Assembly: GCA_002728175.1 (NCBI GenBank)
Contig: PBVH01000012.1
Coordinates: 103,694 to 167,693 of the forward strand
DNA length: 64,000 nt
Origin: Flavobacteriales bacterium
GTDB taxonomy: Bacteria > Bacteroidota > Bacteroidia > Flavobacteriales > BACL11
Reading direction: 5' to 3'
In this document: in pieces, positions 27,594 through 36,531 of the stretch
How positions within the stretch are numbered: the stretch's first letter is position 1
How the letters are laid out: the number at the start of each line of letters is the position of its first letter
Position numbers and translations under genes: made by a program
Notes under the pieces: generated by a model
What the model saw: the letters and a program-made list of their open reading frames with translations, nothing else
What the model was told of the DNA's origin: nothing
Database searches by the model: none

Positions 27594-28931
27594 ATGGAGA
27601 TTTTAATTAAAGCGGCTCAACTTATTTTAAGCTTATCAATTCTAGTTGTTTTGCATGAGTTAGGGCACTTTATTCCCGCTAAACTTTTTAAAACTAGGGT
27701 TGAAAAGTTTTATTTGTTTTTTGATCCTTGGTTTTCATTAATAAAAAAACGCTTTGGCGAAACCGAGTATGGTGTTGGTTGGTTGCCCCTTGGCGGTTAT
27801 GTAAAGATTTCGGGAATGATTGATGAATCGATGGATAAAGATCAAATGAAAAAACCTGCTGAGAGTTGGGAGTTTCGTGCAAAACCCGCTTGGCAAAGAC
27901 TAATAATTATGCTTGGGGGTGTTTTAGTTAATCTTTTATTAGGCGTTTTTATTTATTCTTTAACTCTTTTTTACTATGGGGACAAGTATTTGTCAAATGA
28001 CAACATAACTGATGGCGTGTGGTGTGTAGATAGTCTTGCTTTGGATTTAGGTTTTAAAACCGGAGATAAAATATTGTTTGCTGACGGAAAAAAAGTCGAG
28101 CGTTTTAACGATATTTTAGAAAGCACTCTGATTTCAAAAAATATAACAATAGATAGAGCTGGTCAACGCATTGATTTACCTGTTCCAACAGATATTATTT
28201 CTCGTTTCATTGAAAAAGAAAGTCGTGCTGTTTTCTTACCAAGAATACCGTCTATTATCGCTGGGTTTGCAGAAAACTCTCTTTGCAAACAGTCTGGACT
28301 TATGATAAAAGACCGTATTGTACAAATTGGACAAACAGAAATTAAATATCACGATCAGATTATTAACGCTCTTCAAAACTATAAAAACCAAAGTGTTTAC
28401 ATAGGCGTAATAAGAAACGGCAATCTCATGAGCTTTGATGTTCCGGTTTCAATAGATGGAAAAATTGGTTTCTATCCTGCCGGACTGGATTTAAATGAGC
28501 TGGATAAATTAGGTGTTTATAAACTTTCGTCCGAAAAATACTCGCTCCTATCTTGTTTTCCTGCCGGATGGAATAAGGCTGTTAAAAAACTATCTAGCTA
28601 CATCAATCAGTTTAAACTTATTCTCAACCCAAACACAGGGGCATATAAGGGTCTGGGGGGGTTTGGATCAATTGGATCTCTGTTTCCGTCTGAGTGGAAT
28701 TGGGAAATGTTCTGGAACTTAACAGCTTTTTTGTCATTAATGTTAGCTTTCATGAACCTTCTTCCTATACCCGCTCTTGATGGTGGTCATGTTATGTTTT
28801 TACTGTATGAAATAGTTGTTGGCAAGCCTGCCCCTGAAAAATTTGTTGAAAACGCTCAGGTGTTTGGCATGATTATTTTATTATCTTTGGTGGTGTATGC
28901 AAATGCAAATGATATTATCCGTTTATTATAA
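27594..28931 (+). CDS. rseP: RIP metalloprotease RseP (site-2 protease)
   Basis: 445 residues. The zinc motif HELGH (21-25) lies in the first membrane helix, and the third ligand is in the C-terminal NLLPIPALDGGHV. Two PDZ-like segments occupy the middle (about 130-200 and 215-285). RseP cuts transmembrane anti-sigma factors and remnant signal peptides inside the inner membrane. Placed between dxr and the antiporter gene with no spacing (the next ATG directly follows). Confidence 0.95.
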   Translation: MEILIKAAQLILSLSILVVLHELGHFIPAKLFKTRVEKFYLFFDPWFSLIKKRFGETEYGVGWLPLGGYVKISGMIDESMDKDQMKKPAESWEFRAKPAWQRLIIMLGGVLVNLLLGVFIYSLTLFYYGDKYLSNDNITDGVWCVDSLALDLGFKTGDKILFADGKKVERFNDILESTLISKNITIDRAGQRIDLPVPTDIISRFIEKESRAVFLPRIPSIIAGFAENSLCKQSGLMIKDRIVQIGQTEIKYHDQIINALQNYKNQSVYIGVIRNGNLMSFDVPVSIDGKIGFYPAGLDLNELDKLGVYKLSSEKYSLLSCFPAGWNKAVKKLSSYINQFKLILNPNTGAYKGLGGFGSIGSLFPSEWNWEMFWNLTAFLSLMLAFMNLLPIPALDGGHVMFLLYEIVVGKPAPEKFVENAQVFGMIILLSLVVYANANDIIRLL

Positions 28932-30242
28932 ATGATTCTTGCTCTTACTTCATATCATTATATTATAATTTTTTCTTTAACAATTATAATTTCCTATTTT
29001 TTTAATATTTATGCTAAAAAGACCGGAATACCTTCTGTTTTAATGCTTATCGGGCTTGGTGTTCTTATCAACTATGTCTTATCAAGTTTTATCGGTGTTG
29101 AAAAGCCTAATCTTTTTCCCATTCTAAAGGTTATTGGTGTTTTTGGATTAATTTTAATTGTATTAGAAGCAGCTTTAGATCTTTCTTTGGTTAAAGAAAA
29201 GGTTTCTCTAATTATAAAATCAACGCTTGTGGCTTTGCTTGGTTTAGTTGGGACCGCTTATTTTTCTGCCGAGGCTCTTGTTCTTTTTGTTGAAGAAATG
29301 GATATAATTACTGGGTTAATTTATACTATTCCTCTTTCAATATTAAGCTCGGCCATTATTCTGCCAAGCGTTGAAGATCTAAATGAAAATAAAAAGGAGT
29401 TCATGATTTATGAAAGCACAATATCTGATATTTTAGGTATTATTGCTTTTTATGCTGTTTTGTCAATGGTTGGGGCGGACTCTAATGAAGGTGTTTATGG
29501 AGAGGTTTTTGGCAATCTTGTTTTCACGGTAATTTTTTCAATAATAATTTCTTATGTTCTTGTGTACGTTTTTCAAAATATTGCTGGTCATGTTAAGTTG
29601 TTTTTGTTAATAGCAATTCTTCTTCTTCTTTACGCTGTTGGAAAAATGTTTCATCTTTCCTCATTAGTTATGATATTAATTTTTGGTGTAATTTTAAATA
29701 ATTACAAATTGTTTTTTTCGGGCGGCCTTGCTTCTCTTTTAAATATGGAAAGGGTTGACCACATCTTAAATGACATGAAGGTTATCACTGCTGAATCTGC
29801 ATTTGTTGTTAGAACATTCTTCTTTATTATCTTTGGATGGTCTATAACTATTTCTGATTTATTTAGTTTAAAGGTTATTGGTATCGGTATTTGTATTTTA
29901 TTCATCATTTATATAATCCGCGCATTATTTTTATTTCTGTTTCAAGGAAAAGATATTTTTCCACAACTTTTTTTAGCCCCGCGAGGTTTAATAACAATCC
30001 TTCTTTTCTTTGCTATACCAGAAGAAACTAGAAACGCAAACGAAGAAATAGAAGGTGTACTTTTGTTTATTATTTTAACAACATGTTTAATAATGAGTTG
30101 GGCGCTGGTTGTCCAAAAAAACAAAGAAAAATTACAAAAAGAAATTCTTGATCAGGTTAAAAACGAAAGTGTGGATAAAGATGCCGATCTTGTTGAAGCT
30201 CCTGTTGCTCAGAAAGAAACCGAAAACAATATAGAAGAATAA
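28932..30242 (+). CDS. Cation:proton antiporter (CPA family)
   Basis: 436 residues with about 12 hydrophobic helices, starting LTSYHYIIIFSLTIIISYFF and then a MLIGLGVLINY segment typical of NhaP/Kef-type antiporters. A polar tail of about 45 residues is rich in Glu, Lys and Asp. It probably exchanges Na+ or K+ for H+ across the inner membrane; the ion cannot be told. It starts directly after the rseP stop. Confidence 0.83.
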   Translation: MILALTSYHYIIIFSLTIIISYFFNIYAKKTGIPSVLMLIGLGVLINYVLSSFIGVEKPNLFPILKVIGVFGLILIVLEAALDLSLVKEKVSLIIKSTLVALLGLVGTAYFSAEALVLFVEEMDIITGLIYTIPLSILSSAIILPSVEDLNENKKEFMIYESTISDILGIIAFYAVLSMVGADSNEGVYGEVFGNLVFTVIFSIIISYVLVYVFQNIAGHVKLFLLIAILLLLYAVGKMFHLSSLVMILIFGVILNNYKLFFSGGLASLLNMERVDHILNDMKVITAESAFVVRTFFFIIFGWSITISDLFSLKVIGIGICILFIIYIIRALFLFLFQGKDIFPQLFLAPRGLITILLFFAIPEETRNANEEIEGVLLFIILTTCLIMSWALVVQKNKEKLQKEILDQVKNESVDKDADLVEAPVAQKETENNIEE

Positions 30243-30254
30243 TTAACTCTCTAT

Positions 30255-30285
30255 TTTGTCTTTTTTCCGGCTTTTTATAGCTTTG
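30255..30285 (+). promoter_or_regulatory. Promoter of the aldehyde dehydrogenase gene
   Basis: TTTG at 30255-30258 and TAGCTTTG at 30278-30285 form a complete Bacteroidota promoter (-33 TTTG, 19-nt spacer, -7 TAnnTTTG). The -7 box ends 16 nt before the ATG at 30302. Its place in the 59-bp gap suggests the dehydrogenase has its own transcript. Confidence 0.65.
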
Positions 30286-30301
30286 CCTAAAACTAAATAT
30301 T

Positions 30302-31834
30302 ATGATAAATATACAAGAAACTCTTTGCACGCTTGGGATTTTAGAAATTAACGCTGGTTCTTCTACGGGTCAAACATCATATAAGTCTGATAATATAATT
30401 CATTCTTATTCTCCTGTTGATGGAAAATTAATAGGCTCAGTTTCTGTAACAACTGAAGAAGAATATGAGAAAATAATACAAACTGCTTCTCAAGCTTTTA
30501 AACATTGGCGTTCCGTTCCCGCTCCAAAAAGAGGGGAAATTGTTAGGCAATATGGAGAAAAACTTCGTAAATACAAACAGCCTTTAGGTGAGCTCGTTTC
30601 TTATGAAATGGGTAAGTCATTACAAGAGGGTCTTGGGGAGGTTCAAGAAATGATTGATATTTGTGATTTTGCAGTGGGGCTTTCTAGACAACTTCATGGT
30701 TTAACCATGCATTCTGAAAGGCCAGGACACAGAATGTATGAACAATATCATCCGCTTGGAATTGTTGGAATAATTTCTGCATTTAATTTTCCTGTTGCTG
30801 TTTGGAATTGGAATACTGCTCTTGCGTGGATTTGTGGGGATGTGTGTGTTTGGAAGGCCTCTGAAAAAACACCTCTATGTGCTGTTGCGTGTCAAAACAT
30901 CTGGGTTGAGGTGGCTAAGGAAAATAACCTTCCTGAAGGAGTGTCTTGTATTGTAAATGGTGACTTTAAAGTTGGTGAGCTTATCACTAAAGATGATCGT
31001 GTTCCTCTCGTTTCAGCGACTGGATCAACTAGAATGGGAAGAATTGTTGGCTCTGTTGTTGCAGAGCGTTTTGGAAAATCTTTACTAGAACTTGGCGGGA
31101 ACAATGCGATAATTATTACCCCTGATGCAGATCTTGATATAACAATAATAGGAGCTTTGTTTGGTGCTGTGGGAACGTGTGGTCAAAGATGTACCTCAAC
31201 CAGAAGGCTTATTGTTCACGAATCATTATATAATGAAGTTAAAACAAAATTATCAAAAGCATATACTCAATTGAAAATAGGAAATCCTCTTGATGAAACA
31301 AATCATGTTGGACCTCTTATAGATAAAGATGCGGTTAATACCTATTTGGAAGCAATTGAAAGGGCAAAAAAGGAAGGAGGTGCCGTTTTAGTGGAGGGTG
31401 AAGTATTAAAAGGACCCAATTATACAAGCGGGTGTTATGTTAAGCCTGTAATTATAGAGGCTGAAAATCATTATGATATTGTTCAACATGAAACATTTGC
31501 GCCAATATTATATTTAATAAAATATTCTTCTCTTGATGAAGCTATAGAGATGCAAAACGGTGTTAAACAAGGTTTGTCTTCTGCTATTATGACTAATAAT
31601 TTACGAGAAGCTGAAAAGTTTCTTTCTGCCTCTGGTAGTGATTGTGGTATTGCAAATGTTAATATTGGAACTAGTGGGGCTGAAATTGGCGGTGCTTTTG
31701 GTGGTGAAAAAGAAACCGGTGGGGGTAGAGAAAGCGGTAGTGACGCTTGGAAAATATATATGAGAAGACAAACAAACACTATTAATTACACCTCTGATCT
31801 TCCTTTGGCACAAGGAATTAAGTTTGATTTATAG
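30302..31834 (+). CDS. Aldehyde dehydrogenase, ALDH7/antiquitin type (L-aminoadipate-semialdehyde dehydrogenase)
   Basis: 510 residues. Active-site residues are N162 (SAFNFP), E263 (LLELGGNNA) and the catalytic Cys297 ([10 protein letters not shown]). The G-Q-R-C-T context and the ending [20 protein letters not shown] are characteristic of ALDH7A1/antiquitin. These enzymes oxidise alpha-aminoadipate semialdehyde to alpha-aminoadipate with NAD+ in lysine breakdown. No other lysine catabolic genes are in the window, so the substrate is inferred from family only. Confidence 0.92.
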   Translation: MINIQETLCTLGILEINAGSSTGQTSYKSDNIIHSYSPVDGKLIGSVSVTTEEEYEKIIQTASQAFKHWRSVPAPKRGEIVRQYGEKLRKYKQPLGELVSYEMGKSLQEGLGEVQEMIDICDFAVGLSRQLHGLTMHSERPGHRMYEQYHPLGIVGIISAFNFPVAVWNWNTALAWICGDVCVWKASEKTPLCAVACQNIWVEVAKENNLPEGVSCIVNGDFKVGELITKDDRVPLVSATGSTRMGRIVGSVVAERFGKSLLELGGNNAIIITPDADLDITIIGALFGAVGTCGQRCTSTRRLIVHESLYNEVKTKLSKAYTQLKIGNPLDETNHVGPLIDKDAVNTYLEAIERAKKEGGAVLVEGEVLKGPNYTSGCYVKPVIIEAENHYDIVQHETFAPILYLIKYSSLDEAIEMQNGVKQGLSSAIMTNNLREAEKFLSASGSDCGIANVNIGTSGAEIGGAFGGEKETGGGRESGSDAWKIYMRRQTNTINYTSDLPLAQGIKFDL

Positions 31835-31932
31835 TCTATTTATTCTTCTTTTTGGTTTTTTAGTATTTCTTCTAATTTGAATGCTAAAACAAGTTGATTT
31901 CGTCCATATGATATTTATTTTATTTAATAACT

Positions 31933-32369
31933 TTAATTTATTTTTTTGTACATAAAATAGTGTTTTCCTATCTCTGGAATATCAAATTCTTCTCCTTTTA
32001 TTTGAAATCCTATTTTTTTATAAAATTCGATGGCAATTATCCTTGCATTACACCACAATAATGTTCCTTTTTTTTTATTATTTCTTCAACCGCTCGTGAC
32101 ATTATCTTTTTTCCAATTCCTCTTTTTCTATATTCTATATCTGTAGCCATGCCTCTTAGTCTATATGCCTTTTCGTTTGGAAAATATTTATTCTCTTCTG
32201 GATAAAATGTTGCGCAGCTTATTGCTTTATTATTATAAATACATGCTAAATGAAATGTTTTGCTTTCTTCGTCTCTTTTATAAGACGTGGTTGAATATGG
32301 TTTACCTTGTCTAAGATTTCTGTGTCTTATTTTTCTTATATCAAACGCATTTACTCTTTTTATTAACAT
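31933..32369 (-). pseudogene. GNAT family acetyltransferase split by a -1 frameshift at an A9 run
   Basis: The first frame (32369 to 32037) gives 110 residues with the GNAT acetyl-CoA loop YRLRGMATDIEYRKRGIGKK, but stops shortly after. The next frame continues the domain: LLWCNARIIAIEFYKKIGF, then FQIKGEEFDIPEIGKHYFMYKK, to a TAA at 31933-31935. The frames join at nine A residues (plus-strand T-run 32068-32076). In frame the junction reads A-AAA-AAG followed by GA, the dnaX-type slippery heptamer, and a -1 shift gives a 145-residue protein of normal GNAT length. It may be a true pseudogene, a programmed shift, or a homopolymer sequencing error. Confidence 0.8.
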
Positions 32370-32372
32370 CTT

Positions 32373-33422
32373 TTAATTTAATTTTGGTCTCTCATCTCTA
32401 TTTGCCAAATCCCAAGCTGTTAAAAATATTAACTGTGTGATTTTTTTAGTTTTTTCAAAATCTATTTTTTCTATAGTATCTGTCATTTTATGATAGTCTT
32501 CGTGAACCCCATTAAAATAAAAAATTACAGGTATTTTGTTTTTTGCAAAATTATAATGATCTGATCTATAGTAATATCTATTTGGATCATCTTCCTGGTT
32601 GAATGTATAGTCTAGTTCAAGGTTTGTATATTTATTGTTTACCTCTTCGCTTATATCGTGTAATTCTTGACTAAGCATATCTGAACCAATTAAATAGACA
32701 TAATTCCCATCTTTATGCCAATCATCTATTCTTCCTATCATATCAATATTAAGATTTGCAACCGTATTTTCAAGTGGAAAAATAGGTTTTTTTGTATAGT
32801 ATTTTGATCCTAAAAGTCCTTTTTCTTCACCTGAAACTGGCATTATTAAAATACTTCTTCTTGGCCCATTTCCTTCTTTTTTTGCTAGCATAAAAGCCCT
32901 TGCTATTTCTAATGTTGCTGCAGTTCCTGAGCCATTATCATCTGCACCAGGAAATATTAATGTGTCATGTTTTCCTAAATGATCGTAATGGGCTGTTATA
33001 GCTATTATTTCTTCTTTTAAGTCAGATCCTTCTATATAACCAAGTACATTTTCTCCCTCAATCCACCTTTTTACTCCTAATAAATCTCTAACAAAATCTA
33101 CATCACAATCATCACACTTGCATAGATGTCTATTTGATTTTACTCTAAATTTTTGAAAATATGATGTTTCTTTTCTTTTTGTATATTTATTTGTTGTTGT
33201 TACACTAGGTGGTATTCCTATTTTTTCAAAATGATTTGCAATATAATTAGCTGCCTTTTTTTGACCTGGCTTTCCTGTTTCTCTTCCCTCAAGAGAATCG
33301 GATGTTAAAATTAAAATATGTTTTTCTAATTCTGATTTTTTTATTGTTTCTGCATATTTTAAATTATTTTGTGCAATTACTGATACAGAAAAAATTAAAT
33401 TTATTAAAATGATTTTTCTCAT
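32373..33422 (-). CDS. M28 family zinc aminopeptidase-like protein, secreted
   Basis: 349 residues with a signal peptide (ILINLIFSVSVIAQ). Zinc ligands follow the M28 pattern: H in TAHYDHLG, D in PGADDNGSGTAA, EE in MPVSGEEKGLLGSKYY, D in NLNIDMIGR, and a final H in YYRSDHYNFAKNKIPVIF. LEGRETGKPGQKKAANYI is shared with the lipoprotein M28 at 62269. It probably releases N-terminal residues from peptides in the periplasm. Codons are unusually A-rich compared with genes further left. It is 3 bp from the acetyltransferase. Confidence 0.93.
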   Translation of the reverse strand: MRKIILINLIFSVSVIAQNNLKYAETIKKSELEKHILILTSDSLEGRETGKPGQKKAANYIANHFEKIGIPPSVTTTNKYTKRKETSYFQKFRVKSNRHLCKCDDCDVDFVRDLLGVKRWIEGENVLGYIEGSDLKEEIIAITAHYDHLGKHDTLIFPGADDNGSGTAATLEIARAFMLAKKEGNGPRRSILIMPVSGEEKGLLGSKYYTKKPIFPLENTVANLNIDMIGRIDDWHKDGNYVYLIGSDMLSQELHDISEEVNNKYTNLELDYTFNQEDDPNRYYYRSDHYNFAKNKIPVIFYFNGVHEDYHKMTDTIEKIDFEKTKKITQLIFLTAWDLANRDERPKLN

Positions 33423-33453
33423 TTTTATATAATTATGCTATTACCTAATTTAT

Positions 33454-33882
33454 TTAAATTTTAATCTTTTCTACTCTTTTTTGATGTCTCCCCCCTTCAA
33501 AATTGGTATCTAAAAAAATATCTACTATACTTTTTACTTCTTCCCATTCTAAATGTCTCGCTGGCATAGTTAATATATTTGCATTGTTATGTAATCTTGC
33601 TTGTTCTGCAATATGTGTATTCCAACATAGTGCTGATCTAATTCCTTGGTGCTTATTTGCAGACATATTTATCCCATTTCCTGTTCCACAAAATTGAATT
33701 CCTAATTTATTTTCTCCGTTTTCTATACTTTTTGCTAATTTGTGGGCAAAGTCTGGATAATCTACACTATCTAAAGAATAACACCCAAAATCTTTAATCT
33801 CTTTATTATTATTTAATAAATATTTTTTTAACTTTTCTTTATATTTAAATCCAGCATGATCACAAGCGAGTCCTATTTTCAT
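33454..33882 (-). CDS. rpiB: Ribose-5-phosphate isomerase B
   Basis: 142 residues of the RpiB/LacAB family: start KIGLACDHAGFKYK, the loop QFCGTGNGINMSANKHQGIRSALCW split over 65-90 with the catalytic Cys67 region, and NILTMPARHL. It interconverts ribose 5-phosphate and ribulose 5-phosphate in the pentose phosphate pathway. It borders the extremely AT-rich gap at 33883-34428. Confidence 0.95.
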   Translation of the reverse strand: MKIGLACDHAGFKYKEKLKKYLLNNNKEIKDFGCYSLDSVDYPDFAHKLAKSIENGENKLGIQFCGTGNGINMSANKHQGIRSALCWNTHIAEQARLHNNANILTMPARHLEWEEVKSIVDIFLDTNFEGGRHQKRVEKIKI

Positions 33883-34143
33883 AATTTTTAATATTGTTAA
33901 TTACTTTATTTTTTATCTAAAACTATTGTTATTTTATTAACTTTTATAAATTACTTTTTGTTAATAAATAACTAGTTTTTTTTAAATTATATATTTTTTT
34001 TTAGGATGCTATTTATAAGCAATTCTAAATTTTAAAAGTCAATATTTTTTATTATATATTTTAAATTATTTACTATCTATTTTATCAACTTTTTTACATT
34101 TTAAAAGTATAATTTTTTATTAAAATTTATTGTTGATTTATAT

Positions 34144-34171
34144 TATTAACAATTAAATAATATTGTTAATA
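34144..34171. repeat. 28-bp inverted repeat, dif-sized
   Basis: TATTAACAAT and ATTGTTAATA are perfect 10-bp inverted arms around 8 bp, which can also be set out as 11-6-11 like a XerCD dif site. Both arms contain TGTTAA when read outward, the core of the XerD half of known dif sites. In sequence this AT-rich, chance palindromes are common, so the identity is tentative. Confidence 0.35.
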
Positions 34172-34306
34172 TTTATAAAAAACTAATCTTTATATGATAT
34201 ATATTTTTATTCAATAATTTAATAAAAAGTTAATAACTATTAAAATCTTATATATACAAATATTCAATACTATTTTTTTCAACTCAATTAACAATTAATT
34301 AATATT
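34145..34306 (+). repeat. Imperfect 20-bp direct repeat pair (34145-34164, 34287-34306)
   Basis: Both copies read ATTAACAATTAA-x-TAATATT with a single mismatch (A versus T) over 20 bp, 142 bp apart. The first copy overlaps the inverted repeat at 34144-34171; the second lacks the closing GTTAATA arm. Could be duplicated protein-binding sites or low-complexity chance. Confidence 0.4.
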
Positions 34307-34396
34307 ATACTATAATTTTTATTTTATAAAAAAAATTGTAATTATATAATTAATCTACGAACAAATTAAATGATAAAATATGTCAAATAAATTTGG

Positions 34397-34404
34397 TATG
34401 TTTA
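34397..34404 (+). promoter_or_regulatory. Candidate -7 box for the Omp28-like T9SS cargo gene
   Basis: TATGTTTA matches TAnnTTTG in all but the last base and lies 24 nt before the ATG at 34429. It is the best candidate in the AT-rich gap; no clear -33 TTTG at proper spacing. Confidence 0.3.
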
Positions 34405-34428
34405 CGCTATTAAATTAAAAACAAGATT

Positions 34429-36531
34429 ATGAAAAATTTATTTACTCTTCTTAATATTTTATTATTCATTTTTTATAGTAATAATACTTTTTCTCAAATG
34501 AGTTATTTTGAAGATTTTGAAAGTTATACTTCTGGAAGTCCAATAGCTCAAACTTCTTCTCACTGGAATTCCTGGGATGAAATAATGAATAATTCAGTAG
34601 CACCATTTATAGATGATTGCAATGTAATAGATCCTAGTTTAAGCTCACCTATTACTGCATATAGTGGATTAAATACATTATATTTTAAAGAAAATAATGC
34701 TGGACAAGGAGGTCCTGAAGATATTTTATTTTATTTTGATACAACACAAAATATAAATCAAACTGTTTTTCCAAGTTTATCAACTCCTCATGTAGCTGGT
34801 GATATAGTTTTTTCTCAAATGATGTATGTAAGAACAGGAGCATATTTAAATTTTCAATCATTAAATAACGTAGGACAAGGAACAGGAGTATGGGCCCTAG
34901 AAGTTAATTTTGAAACAACGGGTGATATTCTAATGGGTAATACGGCAGTTCCTTCACTTGGAGCAGGATCATATCCAATAGGACAATGGTTTGAATTTAA
35001 ATTTGAAATAGATTTATCAAGTAATAATTGGGAATTATTTATTGATGGGGTATCACAAGGGTCTTTTTCAAATCCTGAAAATAAAGTTTCTTCCGTTGAC
35101 TATTATACTAGAGCTGGAGATGAGTACTATATAGATGATGTTTCTTTTTCTTTTACACCCGCAACACTTGCCCCAATTAATGGACAAACAGTTAGTTGTA
35201 ATACTATTGAAGGCTTGTCAGGTCAACAAAGATATCCTTCTGTTGACGTAAGAAATTTTGGATTAAACGTTATAAATTCTTTTGATTTAACATTTGATTA
35301 TAATGGAATACAAGTAACAGAAAATGTAAGTAATATAAATTTAGGATTTGGTTTAGGTTCTTTAGATGTAATGACTGTAGAATTTACAAATCCAATTACT
35401 TTAGCAGGGGGAACAAACCCAGCAGTTATTTATATTCATAATATTAACAGTGGAGTAAACCAAAGTACGTCAGATGATACACTAATAGTTAATATTGAAG
35501 CTGTTGCTCCTGCACCAGGAAAATTAGTTATAGGAGAAGAGGCAACAGGAACTTGGTGTTCTTGGTGTCCAAGAGGAGCTGTTGCTATGAATTGGATGGA
35601 TCATGATTATGAAGGATTTTGGCAAGGAATAGCTGTACATAATGCTGATCCAATGGCTAACGCAGATTACGATGCCGGATTAGCTCCATATATAGGAGGT
35701 TATCCAAGTGGACTAGTAGATAGAGGGCCAGAAATAGATCCATCTGTTTTTAAAGGAGATTTTTTACAAAGAATTCAAGTGGCACCAAGTGCAATAATGA
35801 CTAATGGTGCTCAGTTAATTGGGGACACATTAAAAGTATCTATGGTTGTAGATTTTCAAACAACTGTTGGTCCAATGTATAAATTAGCATGTGTTATAAC
35901 AGAAGATTCTGTTACAGGTTCGGGACCTGATTATTATCAAGCTAATGCCTACAGTGGGGGAACATCATTAATAGATGTTGATGGAAGTGATTGGAACCAA
36001 AAACCAGGTAATGTTCCAGATTATATGATGACATACAAGCATGTTGCAAGATATATATCTCCTTCTTTTTCAGGAAACCCTATAGGAAAAACATATAATA
36101 CAGGAGAAAAAGATACGGTTTGTTTTGAGTTTATATTAGATCCTAATTGGGATAAAAACCAAATTAGTATTGTAGGTATGTTTATAGATCCAAATAATAT
36201 GATAGATAATGGATCATCAACTAAAATTTATGAGGCTGAAGCAAATGGATATCATCCTTGCTCCTCTGTGTCTACATCTACAGCAATACAGTTAAATGGA
36301 CCAGACAATGTAAATGTTTATCCAAACCCAACATACGATAAAATTTATATAAGTAACTTAAAAGAAAATAATGTAACTTTAAAAGTATTTGATATAAGTG
36401 GAAAGGAGGTGATTTATAAAATAGTATCTAATAAAGAACAAATAGATATGTCTAAACTTTCCAAAGGAATATATCAATTTTCTTTTGAAGGAAAAGAATG
36501 GAAAGAAAATAGAAGAATAGTTAAAGATTAA
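34429..36531 (+). CDS. Secreted Omp28-like protein with type A T9SS sorting domain
   Basis: 700 residues. Signal peptide 1-22; a jelly-roll, LamG-like N-terminal region (about 25-245, with YFEDFESYTSGSP and AGDEYYIDDVSFSF); a beta-rich spacer (about 250-360); then an Omp28-related domain with a thioredoxin-like C377-S-W-C380 motif (TGTWCSWCPRGA) and YKHVARYI; and a type A sorting domain from VYPNPTYDKIYIS to the end. Predicted to be exported by T9SS and anchored or released at the surface. The ligand is unknown. Its codons are strongly A-ended and it overlaps rnr tail-to-tail by 11 bp. Confidence 0.88.
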   Translation: MKNLFTLLNILLFIFYSNNTFSQMSYFEDFESYTSGSPIAQTSSHWNSWDEIMNNSVAPFIDDCNVIDPSLSSPITAYSGLNTLYFKENNAGQGGPEDILFYFDTTQNINQTVFPSLSTPHVAGDIVFSQMMYVRTGAYLNFQSLNNVGQGTGVWALEVNFETTGDILMGNTAVPSLGAGSYPIGQWFEFKFEIDLSSNNWELFIDGVSQGSFSNPENKVSSVDYYTRAGDEYYIDDVSFSFTPATLAPINGQTVSCNTIEGLSGQQRYPSVDVRNFGLNVINSFDLTFDYNGIQVTENVSNINLGFGLGSLDVMTVEFTNPITLAGGTNPAVIYIHNINSGVNQSTSDDTLIVNIEAVAPAPGKLVIGEEATGTWCSWCPRGAVAMNWMDHDYEGFWQGIAVHNADPMANADYDAGLAPYIGGYPSGLVDRGPEIDPSVFKGDFLQRIQVAPSAIMTNGAQLIGDTLKVSMVVDFQTTVGPMYKLACVITEDSVTGSGPDYYQANAYSGGTSLIDVDGSDWNQKPGNVPDYMMTYKHVARYISPSFSGNPIGKTYNTGEKDTVCFEFILDPNWDKNQISIVGMFIDPNNMIDNGSSTKIYEAEANGYHPCSSVSTSTAIQLNGPDNVNVYPNPTYDKIYISNLKENNVTLKVFDISGKEVIYKIVSNKEQIDMSKLSKGIYQFSFEGKEWKENRRIVKD

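Larger units (their letters stand above)
33883..34428. other. Gene-free, extremely AT-rich interval at a strand-bias switch
   Basis: 546 bp between divergent rpiB and the Omp28-like gene. G and C are very rare. No open frame, tRNA or terminator is seen, and no DnaA box close to TTATCCACA. It contains a 28-bp inverted repeat (34144-34171) and a 20-bp near-direct repeat (34145-34164 and 34287-34306). Third-position base bias changes sign across it: plus-strand genes to the left favour T, and those to the right favour A. A replication terminus is the leading reading; an origin or a plain promoter region are alternatives. Confidence 0.6.

Noticed and set aside
31483..31779. 98- and 70-residue minus-strand open frames opposite the aldehyde dehydrogenase
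   Set aside because: Pro/Ser-rich antisense translations of a conserved enzyme region.
31835..31932. Terminator between the aldehyde dehydrogenase and the acetyltransferase
   Set aside because: T-rich but I found no convincing stem in these 98 bp.
33883..34428. Chromosomal replication origin
   Set aside because: No DnaA-box-like sequence seen and no dnaA, gidA or parAB neighbours; base bias better fits a terminus. Kept as an alternative, not called.
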